DNA from: Pantoea deleyi
Lineage (GTDB): Bacteria; Pseudomonadota; Gammaproteobacteria; Enterobacterales; Enterobacteriaceae
Reading direction: 5' to 3'
Assembly (NCBI RefSeq): GCF_022647325.1
Contig: NZ_CP071405.1
Span: forward strand, 2,232,001 to 2,296,000
Length of the DNA: 64,000 bases
Positions 12,450 to 21,500 of the stretch are shown piece after piece. The stretch's first letter is position 1. Each line of letters opens with the position of its first letter. The notes below the pieces were generated by a model. That model was not told the origin of the DNA. It saw nothing but the letters and a program-made list of their open reading frames with translations, and did no database searches. Both the position numbers and the translations under genes were made by a program.

Positions 12450-13883
12450 CTACAGGGCGGCGCCGGTGGGGGCCATCAGATCAAAACGATCGTTCTGCGG
12501 CGACGCATCCATCGCCATCGGTGGCTCCACCTTCAGCGTAATCCAGTTTGAGGTCACCCGCTGCTGCCTGCTGTCCTCCAGCGTCACCGACAGGCGATAT
12601 TCGTTGCTGGCGTCCGGCGACGGATCCCACTGCGGCAGGATCACGCTCCAGCCCTGCGGATCGGTGTTATTGGCCGGTGGCGTCAGGCTCAGCGCCTGGG
12701 TGTCGCCCTGCCAGCTGACGGCTTTGATGGCGTTGCTGGCGCGCACCTGCAGCTTCAGCGGCAGGCTCTCGCCGCTGCTTAACTGCCAGGGCGGCGTCGC
12801 CAGGAAGACCGACAGGGTTTTGCGCTGGCGGAAGGCGAGCACCGGCGTCGTGTTGCGGGTAACGGTATCGTAGCGGCTGCCGCGCAGGGAGTGCGCTTCG
12901 GCGACGTTTGCGGCGTCGAGCTGACGGCTCAGCGCCACGCCAAACCGGTAGTTAAGTTTCAGCCCCAGCTGATCCTGGCTTTCACCGGCGCTGCTGGTTT
13001 TGTGGGTCGCCGAGAGCGTCACCAGCGGCACCGGCGTGTATGAGAGGCCGAACGACATGGCGGAAGGGTTGTGATAGCGGTTGCCGCTGTTAAACAGATC
13101 GACGTTCTCACCGAGGTACTGCTGATAGCTGACCGACACGCCCAGCTGACGATAGAAAGGCAGATAGCTCTGGCTGGTGATGTCATAGCCGCGCGCCATG
13201 CGCTGCTGCTGTGAGCTGCTGAGGTTTTTCCAGCCGGAAAGCGGCTGATAGTAGTTAGCCGAAAACCGCATCGCATCGCTCCAGGCCTCCGTGCCCACCG
13301 AAGCCCGCTGCAGACCACTGCTGAAAATCCGATCGACAAACCCGTTGTAGCCCAGCAGCCAGTTGCCGGCTTCCCAGCGCTGCCCCAGCCCCGCACTGCC
13401 GACCAGCCCGTTCTCCGTATCGTGCAGCCCCAGCTGGGAGAAGGTGAGCAGGCTGTTCTCATCGGCCAGGGCGCTGAAGAGATCCCCGCCGGTGCCGGTG
13501 AAATTTCCGTCCATGTCCACATTCAGATCCAGCTGCGCCGTGCCGTACGGGGAAAGCAGCGACTGCCCTTCGCTCTCGATGCGCCCGGCCACCTCATCGC
13601 GCAGATGATTAAACGCCCAGACCCCCGCCTGCTGGCCAAACGTCACATTGCTGTCGCTGTTGTTACTCGCCTCTCCGATGCTTTTGGCCACGGCGGCCAG
13701 CTTTTTGCTCCACTCTTCATCCTGATCGCTTACGCTGCCCAGCGTCGGTAGCGACGCACTGTAGCGTGCAGGATCATCGAAGGGCGTCTCTGACACCCGC
13801 GTTTCAGTCTGTATCGCTCTGACGCTCTGCGTGGCAGTCAGCGACAGCGCAATAAAAGCGTAAACCCCTGTTTTCCGTATCAT
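12450..13883 (-). CDS. Inverse-autotransporter (invasin/intimin-like) beta-barrel protein, YchO-type
   Basis: 477 residues from the ATG at 13883, with signal peptide (MIRKTGVYAFIALSLTATQSVRA). It contains the intimin/invasin barrel signatures: NHLRDEVAGRIESEGQSLLSPYGTAQLDLNVD, GLGQRWEAGNWLLGYNGFVDR, SDAMRFSANYYQPLSGWK and YQQYLGENVDLFNSG. The C-terminal ~130 residues resemble one or two Ig-like modules (LPLKLQVRAS..., EYRLSVTLEDS). Its length is near YchO and far below true invasins, so it has a barrel with almost no passenger; adhesion is not assured. An upstream GTG (13934) is possible but would disrupt the signal peptide. Confidence 0.78.
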   Translation of the reverse strand: MIRKTGVYAFIALSLTATQSVRAIQTETRVSETPFDDPARYSASLPTLGSVSDQDEEWSKKLAAVAKSIGEASNNSDSNVTFGQQAGVWAFNHLRDEVAGRIESEGQSLLSPYGTAQLDLNVDMDGNFTGTGGDLFSALADENSLLTFSQLGLHDTENGLVGSAGLGQRWEAGNWLLGYNGFVDRIFSSGLQRASVGTEAWSDAMRFSANYYQPLSGWKNLSSSQQQRMARGYDITSQSYLPFYRQLGVSVSYQQYLGENVDLFNSGNRYHNPSAMSFGLSYTPVPLVTLSATHKTSSAGESQDQLGLKLNYRFGVALSRQLDAANVAEAHSLRGSRYDTVTRNTTPVLAFRQRKTLSVFLATPPWQLSSGESLPLKLQVRASNAIKAVSWQGDTQALSLTPPANNTDPQGWSVILPQWDPSPDASNEYRLSVTLEDSRQQRVTSNWITLKVEPPMAMDASPQNDRFDLMAPTGAAL

Positions 13884-14011
13884 GTCACCCGGCACATTGA
13901 TCTGTTCGTAGCTGCGATAAAAAGTCAAAAACACTGACCATTACCTTAACATATTGTGACGGTGATGCAGGACAGGCGCGCCATTTTGTGCATATACCAG
14001 AAAAGTCTGGC

Positions 14012-14039
14012 AAAAAAAAAGCCTGCCCGCGGGCAGGCC
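14012..14039 (-). terminator. Terminator of the sugar ABC operon
   Basis: GCCTGCCC-GCGGGCAGGC stem followed on the minus strand by nine T's, directly after the last SDR gene of the operon (stop at 14058). Confidence 0.85.
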
Positions 14040-14057
14040 TGCTGTGGATACGGCGGA

Positions 14058-14855
14058 TCAGGAGAAGATTAACCCGCCATCCACGTTGATCGTCTGGCCG
14101 GTAATGTAGCGCGCGTCGTCAGAGGCCAGAAACGCGACCAGCCCGGCGACATCCTCCGGCTGACCGGCCCGTTTCAGCGGGATGTTCTTGACCCACTCCG
14201 CCATCAGTTCCCCTTTGCCATAGGTTTTCTCCTCGCTGCTGAGGATTTCGCCCCAGACGCGATCGTTGTAGTCCCACATCTCACTTTCAATGATGCCCGG
14301 ACAGAAGGCATTGACCGTGATGTTCCACGGTGCCAGCTCCAGCGCCAGACTCTGGGTAATGCCGATCACCCCCATTTTGCTGGCGGCGTAGTGCGGCGTG
14401 TAGATAAAGCCCTGCCGCCCCTGACCGGAGGAGGTGTTAATCAGGCTGCCGCTGCGCTGCTGCACCATATACTTCGCCGCTTCACGGCAGCAGAGCCAGA
14501 CGCCGGTGGTATTGACCGCCAGGATGCGCTCAAAATCGCTTTTCGGCATCGTGTCAAAGCGGTCGATGGTGATCACGCCAGCATTCTGTATCGACACGTC
14601 GATCCGGCCAAAGCGTGCAAAGGCCTGCTGATAGAGCTGCTGCACGGCGCTTTCGTCGGTGACATCGACCTGCAGGGCCAGTATCTCACTGCCATACGCC
14701 TGCCGGAGGTGATCGGCGGTGCTGAAGACCCGATCATCATTTGAAACCATCACCAGCTTTGCTCCGTCGCGGGCAAAGCGCGCCGCAATGCCGGCACCGA
14801 TGCCCCGGCAGGCGCCGGTGATCACGACGGTTTTTTCAGGTTGTTCGTGGCTCAT
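14058..14855 (-). CDS. Short-chain dehydrogenase/reductase (last gene of sugar/polyol operon)
   Basis: 265 residues. Classical SDR: TGACRGIG cofactor loop, NAG (IQNAG), catalytic Ser in LINTSSGQG, YAASK (Tyr-x3-Lys), and PGIIES. ATG at 14855 has AGGAG five bases upstream; the adjacent ATG at 14858 is too close. With a second SDR at the head of the operon, the pair could oxidise the imported polyol or sugar or a downstream intermediate. Members of this subgroup include sorbitol-6-phosphate- and polyol-type dehydrogenases, but the substrate cannot be read from the sequence. Confidence 0.8.
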   Translation of the reverse strand: MSHEQPEKTVVITGACRGIGAGIAARFARDGAKLVMVSNDDRVFSTADHLRQAYGSEILALQVDVTDESAVQQLYQQAFARFGRIDVSIQNAGVITIDRFDTMPKSDFERILAVNTTGVWLCCREAAKYMVQQRSGSLINTSSGQGRQGFIYTPHYAASKMGVIGITQSLALELAPWNITVNAFCPGIIESEMWDYNDRVWGEILSSEEKTYGKGELMAEWVKNIPLKRAGQPEDVAGLVAFLASDDARYITGQTINVDGGLIFS

Positions 14856-14866
14856 CATCGCTCCTG

Positions 14867-15934
14867 TTAACTGTGACGGACATCAGTGAGGGGAACCGCC
14901 TGCTGCTTTTTTTCATGGCGACGCAACAGCACCACTTTGCTTTGCAGCCGCTGCTGGAACTGGTCGATCACCACCGCCGTCACGATCACCAGACCTTTGA
15001 TTACCATCTGCCAGAAATCGCTGACGCCCATCATCACCATGCCATCCGCCAGGAAGACGATAACGAACGCGCCGATGATCGAGCCGGAGACCCGGCCGCG
15101 GCCGCCCGCCAGCGCCGTGCCCCCCAGAACGGTGGCACCGATGGCGTCCATCTCAAACATGTTGCCGGTCATCGGGTGCGCGGTCTGAAGCTGAGAGGCC
15201 ACCACCAGCCCGACCAGGCCAGCGCAGAGGCCGGAGAAGGCGTAAACAAAGATCTTCACCTTGATAATCGGCACGCCCGCCAGCCGCGCGGCGGACTCGT
15301 TGCCGCCGATGGCGTAGATATAGCGTCCCAGCGGGGTTTTGCGCGTCAGATAGAGACCAAGCAGCAGGAAGCCGAGCATCAGCCAGATCGGCAGGTAGAC
15401 GCCCAGCACGGTGCCACTACCCAGCACCGAAAAACCGGTGTTGCCCAGCGCCGGCAGCCCGACCAGGTTGGCGTAGGTGCCGCCGTCGTTGAACAGCAGC
15501 GCCGCGCCGCGCGCCACATACATCATGCCCAGCGTACAGATAAAGGGGGCCACGCCCAGCCGGGTGATCACGGTGCCGTTAATCAGTCCCACCAGCACGC
15601 CAAAGATCGCCACCACCAGAATCACTTCGGGCACGTTGAGGAACAGTGTGTTGCCGCCCCAGAGCGGAATGCCGTTAGTCAGCAGCGCACCCGCGACCAT
15701 GCCGCAGATACCGGCGACTGCGCCGACCGAAAGATCGATGCCGCCGGTCAGGATCACCAGCGTCATCCCAATCGCCAGCAGGCCGGTGATCGCCACATGC
15801 TGCGTCATAATCAGCAGGTTCGACGGCGTCAGAAAGTTCGGCACCATCACGCTGAAAAAGCCGACCACAATCAGCAACGCAATGAAGGTGCGCGCCTTGA
15901 GCAGATACATATAGAGCAGATATTGTTGATTCAT
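14867..15934 (-). CDS. Ribose-type ABC transporter permease
   Basis: 355 residues. Polytopic inner-membrane protein of the RbsC/AraH class with about 8-10 hydrophobic segments and the family signature GGIDLSVGAVAGICGMVAG, plus GNESAARLAGVP (the ATPase-coupling loop region) and GGTALAGGRGRVSGSIIGA. The ATG at 15934 has CGGAGAATGTC upstream; the longer reading from 16009 is GC-rich and lacks similarity. It forms the membrane channel with the ATPase encoded just upstream. Confidence 0.88.
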   Translation of the reverse strand: MNQQYLLYMYLLKARTFIALLIVVGFFSVMVPNFLTPSNLLIMTQHVAITGLLAIGMTLVILTGGIDLSVGAVAGICGMVAGALLTNGIPLWGGNTLFLNVPEVILVVAIFGVLVGLINGTVITRLGVAPFICTLGMMYVARGAALLFNDGGTYANLVGLPALGNTGFSVLGSGTVLGVYLPIWLMLGFLLLGLYLTRKTPLGRYIYAIGGNESAARLAGVPIIKVKIFVYAFSGLCAGLVGLVVASQLQTAHPMTGNMFEMDAIGATVLGGTALAGGRGRVSGSIIGAFVIVFLADGMVMMGVSDFWQMVIKGLVIVTAVVIDQFQQRLQSKVVLLRRHEKKQQAVPLTDVRHS

Positions 15935-16018
15935 GACATTCTCCGGCCAGCGTAGCGCCTGGCCCACCAGGCATAATGGTTGCAGACAGTCCGGGCAGGA
16001 ACCGCGCACCGCACCCCG

Positions 16019-16035
16019 ACGTACCGGCAGTACGT
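16019..16035. other. Intergenic hairpin between ATPase and permease genes
   Basis: ACGTAC-CGGCA-GTACGT, a 6-bp perfect inverted repeat in the ~160-base gap inside the operon. It may reduce read-through or set the ATPase:permease ratio; no T-tract follows. Confidence 0.4.
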
Positions 16036-16097
16036 GAGGCGGGTGAGCACGGCCCTGCTGCAGACTGACAAATGAAACAGCCTCATGAGACAGGCTC

Positions 16098-17630
16098 TCA
16101 ATCCTGCGGGGTTGATGCGGCGATCAGGTGTTCCCGCGTCACCGCCGCGCGGGGCAGATCGGCCGTAATCCGGCCATCCGCCATGACCAGAATGCGGTCC
16201 GCCAGCGCCATCACCTCATCCAGCTCGGAGGAGGAGAACATCACTGCCAGCCCCTGCTGCGCCAGATTCCCGATCAGGTGATAGACATCCGTTTTCGCGC
16301 CGACATCGATGCCGCGCGTCGGCTCATCCAGCAGAACCACCTGCGGCCCGGTCATCAGCGCCTTACCCAGCACCACCTTCTGCTGATTACCGCCGCTCAG
16401 CGACGTCACGGGCAGTTCGGGATCGCTGACCTTGATCGCCAGGTGACCAATCATTTCGCTGACCCGCTGCTGCTCCCGCCCCGGATGCAGTCGCCCCAGC
16501 GCCCGGCGAAACCCGCGCAGGCTGAAGTCGGAAAGCGTCATGTTGGCGGTGATCGACATCAGCTCAATCACCCCTTCGCCCTTGCGATCTTCAGGCACCA
16601 GCGCAAGCCCGCTTTTCAGGCGCTGCTGGAAATTACGTTTTGCCAGGTTGCTGCCCGCCAGCCGGACCTGCCCCGACTGACAGGGCATTAGCCCAATCAG
16701 CCCCTTGAACAGCTCGGTGCGTCCGGCCCCCAGCAGGCCATAGATGCCGATCACCTCACCTTTCCGCAGCGTGAAGGTGACATCGTTGAGTTTGTAGCCC
16801 CCGTTCTGGTGCAGCGCGGTGAGGCCCTCGACCTCCAGCACCGTTTCGCCCTGCGGCGCAGGCTGATAGTCGAACTGCTTTTTCTTGTCGCCCACCATCT
16901 GGGCGATGATCCACGGCACGCTGGCGTCGCGCACTTCGCGCTCGCTGATAAAGCGGCCGTCGCGAAAAATGGTGATGTGATCGCCAATCTCCATCAGCTC
17001 TTCCAGCCGGTGCGAGATGTAGATAATGGTGACCCCGCGCCGTTTCAGCTGGTCGATGACGCTGAACAGCACTTTGACTTCTGACTGACTCAGCGCGCTG
17101 GTGGGCTCATCCATAATCAGCACCCGCGTATCCTTCGACAGCGCCCGGGCGATCTCCACCAGTTGCTGATGACCGATACCCAGCTCGCCCAGCGGCGCAT
17201 AGGGATCGACGTCCAGCTGCAGCCGCTCCAGCAGCGACTTCGCCAGCGCGTACTGATACTTTTCATTGATCACGCCGCGCTGAAAGAATTCGTTGGCGAT
17301 AAAAATGTTGTCCATGACGTTCATGTTGGGAAACAGGTTCAGCTCCTGAAAAATAATGCTGATCCCATGCTTCTCGGCCTGATGGGTGGTGTTCAGCGAC
17401 ACCACCCTGCCATCCAGCAGGATCTCGCCGGACGAGGGTGTTTCCACCCCCGCCAGCATTTTCATCATGGTGGATTTCCCCGCGCCGTTCTCCCCGATCA
17501 GGACATTCACTTTGTTGCGGTAGACCCGGTAATTGACCTGATCCAGCGCCGTGACGCCGGGATAGAGACGCGACACGTTGCGCGTTTCGATGATCACATC
17601 ACCGGATTGCTGCGGTTGAGAATTCTGCAT
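16098..17630 (-). CDS. Ribose-type ABC transporter ATPase (two nucleotide-binding domains)
   Basis: 510 residues, RbsA/AraG/MglA class with duplicated domains. N-terminal half: GENGAGKST Walker A, IIFQELNLFPNMNV Q-loop, LIMDEPTSAL Walker B. C-terminal half: degenerate Walker A GLLGAGRTEL, intact signature LSGGNQQKV, LLDEPTRGIDVG. The first-half signature motif is degenerate (GIGHQQLVEIAR), as usual for this class. Energises uptake of a monosaccharide or polyol. Confidence 0.9.
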   Translation of the reverse strand: MQNSQPQQSGDVIIETRNVSRLYPGVTALDQVNYRVYRNKVNVLIGENGAGKSTMMKMLAGVETPSSGEILLDGRVVSLNTTHQAEKHGISIIFQELNLFPNMNVMDNIFIANEFFQRGVINEKYQYALAKSLLERLQLDVDPYAPLGELGIGHQQLVEIARALSKDTRVLIMDEPTSALSQSEVKVLFSVIDQLKRRGVTIIYISHRLEELMEIGDHITIFRDGRFISEREVRDASVPWIIAQMVGDKKKQFDYQPAPQGETVLEVEGLTALHQNGGYKLNDVTFTLRKGEVIGIYGLLGAGRTELFKGLIGLMPCQSGQVRLAGSNLAKRNFQQRLKSGLALVPEDRKGEGVIELMSITANMTLSDFSLRGFRRALGRLHPGREQQRVSEMIGHLAIKVSDPELPVTSLSGGNQQKVVLGKALMTGPQVVLLDEPTRGIDVGAKTDVYHLIGNLAQQGLAVMFSSSELDEVMALADRILVMADGRITADLPRAAVTREHLIAASTPQD

Positions 17631-17640
17631 CTGCCGCTCC

Positions 17641-18252
17641 TTATTGCCGGGTAATCGCGGCCGGGGTGATATCCGGCAGCTGCTGCGGAATGTCCCAGCT
17701 GCTGAACACGCCCGTGACCTTTACCTTATCGCCCACTTTTGGCGCGAACTGCTTCATCAGGCTGGAGGCGTGCTGGTTGATGGCTTTGCCATAATCACCA
17801 AACATGACCTGATCGTTGAAGTCCTGATAGCTCGCGCCCCGGTAGGCATCCCGCAGCGCGGTGCCACGAATGATCGGCCCGGTCTGAATAGTGACACTGT
17901 CACCTGATTCATCCTTCACGGTCATCTTTCCGCTGCGCGACGTGGTGTTGAGAGCCGTCACGTCGCCCTGCACTGAGACGCTGAACACGCAGGGATTTTC
18001 CGCCTGGCTGCGGTAGCCATACTGCTGACAGGCGGCGTCAAAATCTTTGGCAGACTTCAGCGACGTCATCAGCGTCGCCAGCGGCCGGGCTTCCGCCTGA
18101 ATCTGCGGCACCAGCTTCTGTTGCCAGAGCTGGTCGATGTTAGCCATTTTCGGATTGGGGGGATTTTTCAGGTCGGCCAGCTCCTGCTGCGATACAATTT
18201 TGCAGCCGCTCAACAGCATGACCACCAGCGACAGCCAGACTCTTCGGGACAT
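17641..18252 (-). CDS. DUF2291 lipoprotein associated with the sugar ABC transporter
   Basis: 203 residues with signal peptide and lipobox LLSGC. The body (CKIVSQQELADLKNPPNP..., ACQQYGYRSQAENPC, VTIQTGPIIRGTALRDAYRG) is recognised as the DUF2291 family, which recurs beside ribose-class ABC importers. Biochemical role is not established; a periplasmic accessory to the binding protein is likely from position. Two Cys besides the lipobox could form a disulfide. Confidence 0.75.
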   Translation of the reverse strand: MSRRVWLSLVVMLLSGCKIVSQQELADLKNPPNPKMANIDQLWQQKLVPQIQAEARPLATLMTSLKSAKDFDAACQQYGYRSQAENPCVFSVSVQGDVTALNTTSRSGKMTVKDESGDSVTIQTGPIIRGTALRDAYRGASYQDFNDQVMFGDYGKAINQHASSLMKQFAPKVGDKVKVTGVFSSWDIPQQLPDITPAAITRQ

Positions 18253-18297
18253 CTTCTTCTCCCTGGCGCCCGCTTACGCAGGCGCGACAGCGGTTAA

Positions 18298-19233
18298 TTA
18301 CGACTTATAGTTAAAGTCCTGTACGCCTTTGGCGTTTTCCGGGGTAATCAGAATGCCGCGGAACATCACACGCTGTTTTTCCGGCTTCACGCCCTTCTGA
18401 ATGAAGTTATCGAGATCGGTCACCCCTTCGGCGGCAATCGCCTGCGCCTGCAACATGACCGTGGCTTTCAGCGTGCCCGCTTTAACCGCATCGCGCTCAT
18501 CGTTGCTGCCATCAATGCCTACCACGATAACGTCATTGCGGCCGGCGGCTTTCAGCGCCGCAATCGCGCCCAGCGCTACCGGGCCATTGCCGCAGATTAC
18601 CCCTTTCACGTCCGGATGCGCCTGCAGGATGCTGTCCATGATGCGCTTGCCGTCAATCAGGGTGCCTTTAGCATCCTGACGCGCTACGCTCTGCATGTCA
18701 GGGTACTGATCCAGTACCTGGTGGAACGATTTCGAACGGGTCACACAGTTGTTGTCCGCAAGGTTACAGGCGAGTTCGGCGTATTTGCCCTTTTCGCCCA
18801 TCTTCTCCACAAAGACGTTGGCCACATCGGAGCCTGCCTGGAAGTTGTTGTGGGTGATCTGCGCCAGCGCCACATCATCCACCGGGATTTCGCGGTTTAT
18901 CAGCACCACCGGAATCCCGGCATCTTTCGCCTTCTTAATCGCCGCGACGCTGGCGGTGGAGTCGGCGTTGTCCAGCACGATACCCTGCACTTTCTTACCG
19001 ATAGCCGCGTCGATCAGTTCACTCTGTTTCTTTACATCTTCACCGTGCGACAGCACCGTGGTTTTGTAGCCCAGCTCCTGCGCTTTGAGATTGGCGCCTT
19101 TGGCTTCAGAGGCGTAGTAGGGATTATCAAGGGAGTTAACCAGAATCATAATGGTGCCCTTTTTAGCGGCAAACGCCGCCTGAGACAGCAGACAGGCAGC
19201 CACGGCACTACACAGCAGGGTACGGTTTTTCAT
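18298..19233 (-). CDS. Periplasmic sugar-binding protein of the ABC importer
   Basis: 311 residues with signal peptide (MKNRTLLCSAVAACLLSQAAFA). RbsB/type-1 periplasmic-binding fold: GTIMILVNSLDNPYYASEAKGA at the N-terminus, ELIDAAIGKKVQGIVLDNADS, GIPVVLINREIP and VVGIDGSNDERDAVKAG. NREIP and DG...D correspond to the ligand-contacting strands of ribose/pentose-binding proteins. The CNLADNNC segment is an unusual two-Cys insertion. The start at 19233 is chosen for the signal peptide and GAGAGAAC ribosome site. Confidence 0.88.
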   Translation of the reverse strand: MKNRTLLCSAVAACLLSQAAFAAKKGTIMILVNSLDNPYYASEAKGANLKAQELGYKTTVLSHGEDVKKQSELIDAAIGKKVQGIVLDNADSTASVAAIKKAKDAGIPVVLINREIPVDDVALAQITHNNFQAGSDVANVFVEKMGEKGKYAELACNLADNNCVTRSKSFHQVLDQYPDMQSVARQDAKGTLIDGKRIMDSILQAHPDVKGVICGNGPVALGAIAALKAAGRNDVIVVGIDGSNDERDAVKAGTLKATVMLQAQAIAAEGVTDLDNFIQKGVKPEKQRVMFRGILITPENAKGVQDFNYKS

Positions 19234-19288
19234 GATGTTCTCTCTTATCGTTATGGCAGGGTATCGGGTCCCGGGTGTTGAGTCGGCC

Positions 19289-20086
19289 TTACCAGATGGT
19301 AAAGCCACCGTCGATCATTAAATCCGCGCCGGTGATCATGTCGCTGCCGTTGCTGGCGAAAAACAGTACGGCGGCAGCGATCTCATCGGTGTAGGCAAAG
19401 CGACCCAGCGGGATCAGTTTTTTCATCTGCTCCCCCTTCTCGCCGCGCCAGGCCTTCTCGCCCATCGGTGTCAGTACGACGGTAGGCGACAGGGTATTCA
19501 CGTTGATCCGGTGCGGCGCAAACTCTTTGGCCATCACTTTGGTCATGCCCAGCAGGCCCGCCTTGGCAGAGGTGTAAGCGACGTGGTTATCAATTGCGAT
19601 AGAGGCCGCCTGCGAGGCGATATTGATGATTTTGCCGCCCGCGCCTGCCCGGATCATCAGCCGCGCCGCCGCCTGCGAACAGAGGAACGGGCCGGTGAGA
19701 TTCACCGCAATCTGCTTCTGCCATTCGGCGAAGTCAGTCTCTACGACCGGCTGCAGCATCACGTAGCCGGCACAGTTCACCAGTATGTCGATCCGGCCAT
19801 AGTGGGAAATCACCGCCTCGAATGCCGCCTCCACTGACGCGGGATCGGTGACGTCGCAGCAGATAAACTGCACCTGTCCGGCGTCGAATTCCGTCTGCAG
19901 GCTGGCGACCTTCTCCGCCTCAAACGGCGGATAGAGCAGTGCCAGACGCGCGCCCTTCTCCAGCAACATCCCATTCGTCGCCATGGCGATGCCGCCCAGC
20001 CCGCCGGTCACGACCGCCACTTTGTCGGCCAGATTCATTGCGGTATCCACGCCGTAGCGCAGGTTTACGTCATATTCACCACTCAT
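19289..20086 (-). CDS. Short-chain dehydrogenase/reductase (first gene of sugar/polyol operon)
   Basis: 265 residues from the ATG at 20086 (GGGAGAGAGTGGG upstream). SDR features: VTGGLGGIAMA (a divergent TGxxxGIG loop), NCAGYV, INIASQAAS with catalytic Ser, YTSAKAGLLG with Tyr-x3-Lys, and C-terminal ITGADLMIDGGFTIW. About 15 residues precede the fold. Because it leads an operon for a ribose-type importer, it probably acts on the imported substrate or its first product. The two SDRs of the operon differ enough that they are not a recent duplication. Confidence 0.8.
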   Translation of the reverse strand: MSGEYDVNLRYGVDTAMNLADKVAVVTGGLGGIAMATNGMLLEKGARLALLYPPFEAEKVASLQTEFDAGQVQFICCDVTDPASVEAAFEAVISHYGRIDILVNCAGYVMLQPVVETDFAEWQKQIAVNLTGPFLCSQAAARLMIRAGAGGKIINIASQAASIAIDNHVAYTSAKAGLLGMTKVMAKEFAPHRINVNTLSPTVVLTPMGEKAWRGEKGEQMKKLIPLGRFAYTDEIAAAVLFFASNGSDMITGADLMIDGGFTIW

Positions 20087-20128
20087 CCCACTCTCTCCCT
20101 CAGATTTTTGCTGCCGCCAGTGATTCAA

Positions 20129-20140
20129 TCATTTTCGAAC
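20129..20140. promoter_or_regulatory. Candidate operator of the sugar operon
   Basis: TCATTTTCGAAC, ~43 bases upstream of the first SDR start. Its exact reverse complement recurs at 20321-20332, next to the divergent DeoR-type regulator gene, making this pair the best operator candidates for that regulator. Confidence 0.5.
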
Positions 20141-20314
20141 AAAAATATATGCTATCGAAAAGAAACGTTGTGTGGGGCAGATCAAATTTCGACCATCTGC
20201 TTTCCTGCCCGGCTTATCTGGTTGAAAAGACGTGATCTGGCTTCCAGTAAGCAAATAAAGTCTGCCGCCTGCAATCAGAAAAGCGTGAGAGATTCAATAG
20301 CCTGACTGTTTTTT

Positions 20315-20332
20315 ATTTTCGTTCGAAAATGA
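20315..20332. promoter_or_regulatory. Palindromic candidate operator near the DeoR-family gene
   Basis: ATTTTCG-TT-CGAAAAT (20315-20330) is a perfect palindrome and overlaps GTTCGAAAATGA, the inverse copy of 20129-20140. Spacing between the two sites (~190 bases) would permit looping across the divergent promoters. Confidence 0.5.
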
Positions 20333-20438
20333 AAGCCCTCTCCGGCCATCTCGCATTCGCAAAAACGGCGCGTTAAACTCAGCTCCGTAGAGGTTATTTG
20401 CCCGACCCGACAGATGATTGGAAAAGGGAGCATTTCGA

Positions 20439-21251
20439 TTGAAAAGCAAAAGTGAGCAGTTCGCTGATATGCAGCAACGCCGCGAGAAAATCCTGGAGAT
20501 GATCCGTGAAGATGGCACGGTGACGGTCAAAGCGCTGACGGAAACCTTCGGGCTGACCGAAGCGACGTTACGCACTGACCTGCGTATGCTGCAAAAACAG
20601 GGCTTTGTGCAGCGCTACCACGGTGGTGCAACGCTGATGACGGGTAAGCAGAACACCGGCGCGATGCTGCTGGAGCGGCAGACGCATCTGGAAGAGAAAG
20701 AGGCGATTGGCCGACTGGCGGCGCAGCATATCGAAAATGGTGATACGGTGATTTTTGATTCCGGCACCACCACCACGGCGATCACGGATGCCATCAGCCA
20801 TATCCGCCGCCTCTCTGTGGTCACGACGGCGGTCAATATCGCCCTGAAACTGGGCGGCGAGCCGGGGATCAATATCCTGCTGACCGGCGGCACCTTTAAA
20901 TTCCCGACGCTTTCCACCTCCGGTGAAAAAGCCGCCAGCTTCTTCGAAAATGTGCTGGCCGAAAAACTCTTTCTGGCCACGGCCTGCATCTCACCGCGCC
21001 TGGGGCTGAGCTTTCCGAGTGAAACCGACATCAAGGTTAAACTGGCGATGATCAACTCCGCCAGCACGGTTTATGTGGTCGCGGACTCCAGCAAAATCGA
21101 CAAGGTTTCCATGTTTGCGATGCCGTGTGACTGGAGCAACATCCACTACCTGATCACCGACAGCGGCATCAGTGCCGCACAGGTAAAAGCGTTTGAAGCA
21201 CTGGGCGTGAAGGTGCTGGTGGCACCTCTGCCGCTGAAGCGGGCAATGTAG
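20439..21251 (+). CDS. DeoR-family transcriptional regulator
   Basis: 270 residues from a TTG at 20439 with GGGAG eight bases upstream (another TTG at 20418 is in frame). N-terminal helix-turn-helix: REKILEMIREDGTVTVKALTETFGLTEATLRTDLRMLQKQGFVQRYHGGA, the DeoR signature. The C-terminal DeoRC sensor has FDSGTTTTAI, VVTTAVNIALKL, ILLTGGTF, and VVADSSKIDK, a domain that usually binds a phosphorylated sugar. Divergent from the ABC/SDR operon, which it presumably represses. Confidence 0.85.
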   Translation: MKSKSEQFADMQQRREKILEMIREDGTVTVKALTETFGLTEATLRTDLRMLQKQGFVQRYHGGATLMTGKQNTGAMLLERQTHLEEKEAIGRLAAQHIENGDTVIFDSGTTTTAITDAISHIRRLSVVTTAVNIALKLGGEPGINILLTGGTFKFPTLSTSGEKAASFFENVLAEKLFLATACISPRLGLSFPSETDIKVKLAMINSASTVYVVADSSKIDKVSMFAMPCDWSNIHYLITDSGISAAQVKAFEALGVKVLVAPLPLKRAM

Positions 21252-21300
21252 TAACCGGCGATCGGGGCGGAAGCGAAAACCGCACGCTCCCAGAGCCGCA

Positions 21301-21451
21301 ACCGGCAAAACTCCGCATCGCCGCCACGCGGGCAGGAAAGACCCGCCTGAAGAGCACAGCGTGCAAGCCAGGGATGACGAGCCCGATCCGCAGAGAGGCG
21401 GGACTCCTTGCGATCAGGCGGGTCTTTCCGGCACGACGCACCGCGCTTTCC
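21301..21451. repeat. Structured ~150-bp non-coding repeat, copy 1
   Basis: First of two tandem copies spaced exactly 200 bases apart. Ends pair perfectly over 16 bases: GGAAAGACCCGCCTGA (from ~21336) with TCAGGCGGGTCTTTCC (from ~21414). Between them lie CAGGGATGACGAGCCCGATC and AGGCGGGACTCC. Reading frames through it differ between strands and look like repeat artefacts, so I treat it as non-coding. Confidence 0.7.
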
Positions 21452-21500
21452 GCGCTTTCCGCGCTCACCGCTCACTTACCCGCACGCCCCTAAACCCACA

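Noticed and set aside
14873..15955. 360-codon plus-strand frame
   Set aside because: Exact antisense shadow of the ABC permease gene; His/Gln/Arg-rich composition typical of the complementary frame of a GC-rich membrane gene.
18616..19281. 221-codon plus-strand frame
   Set aside because: Antisense to the periplasmic binding protein gene; no similarity and no ribosome site.
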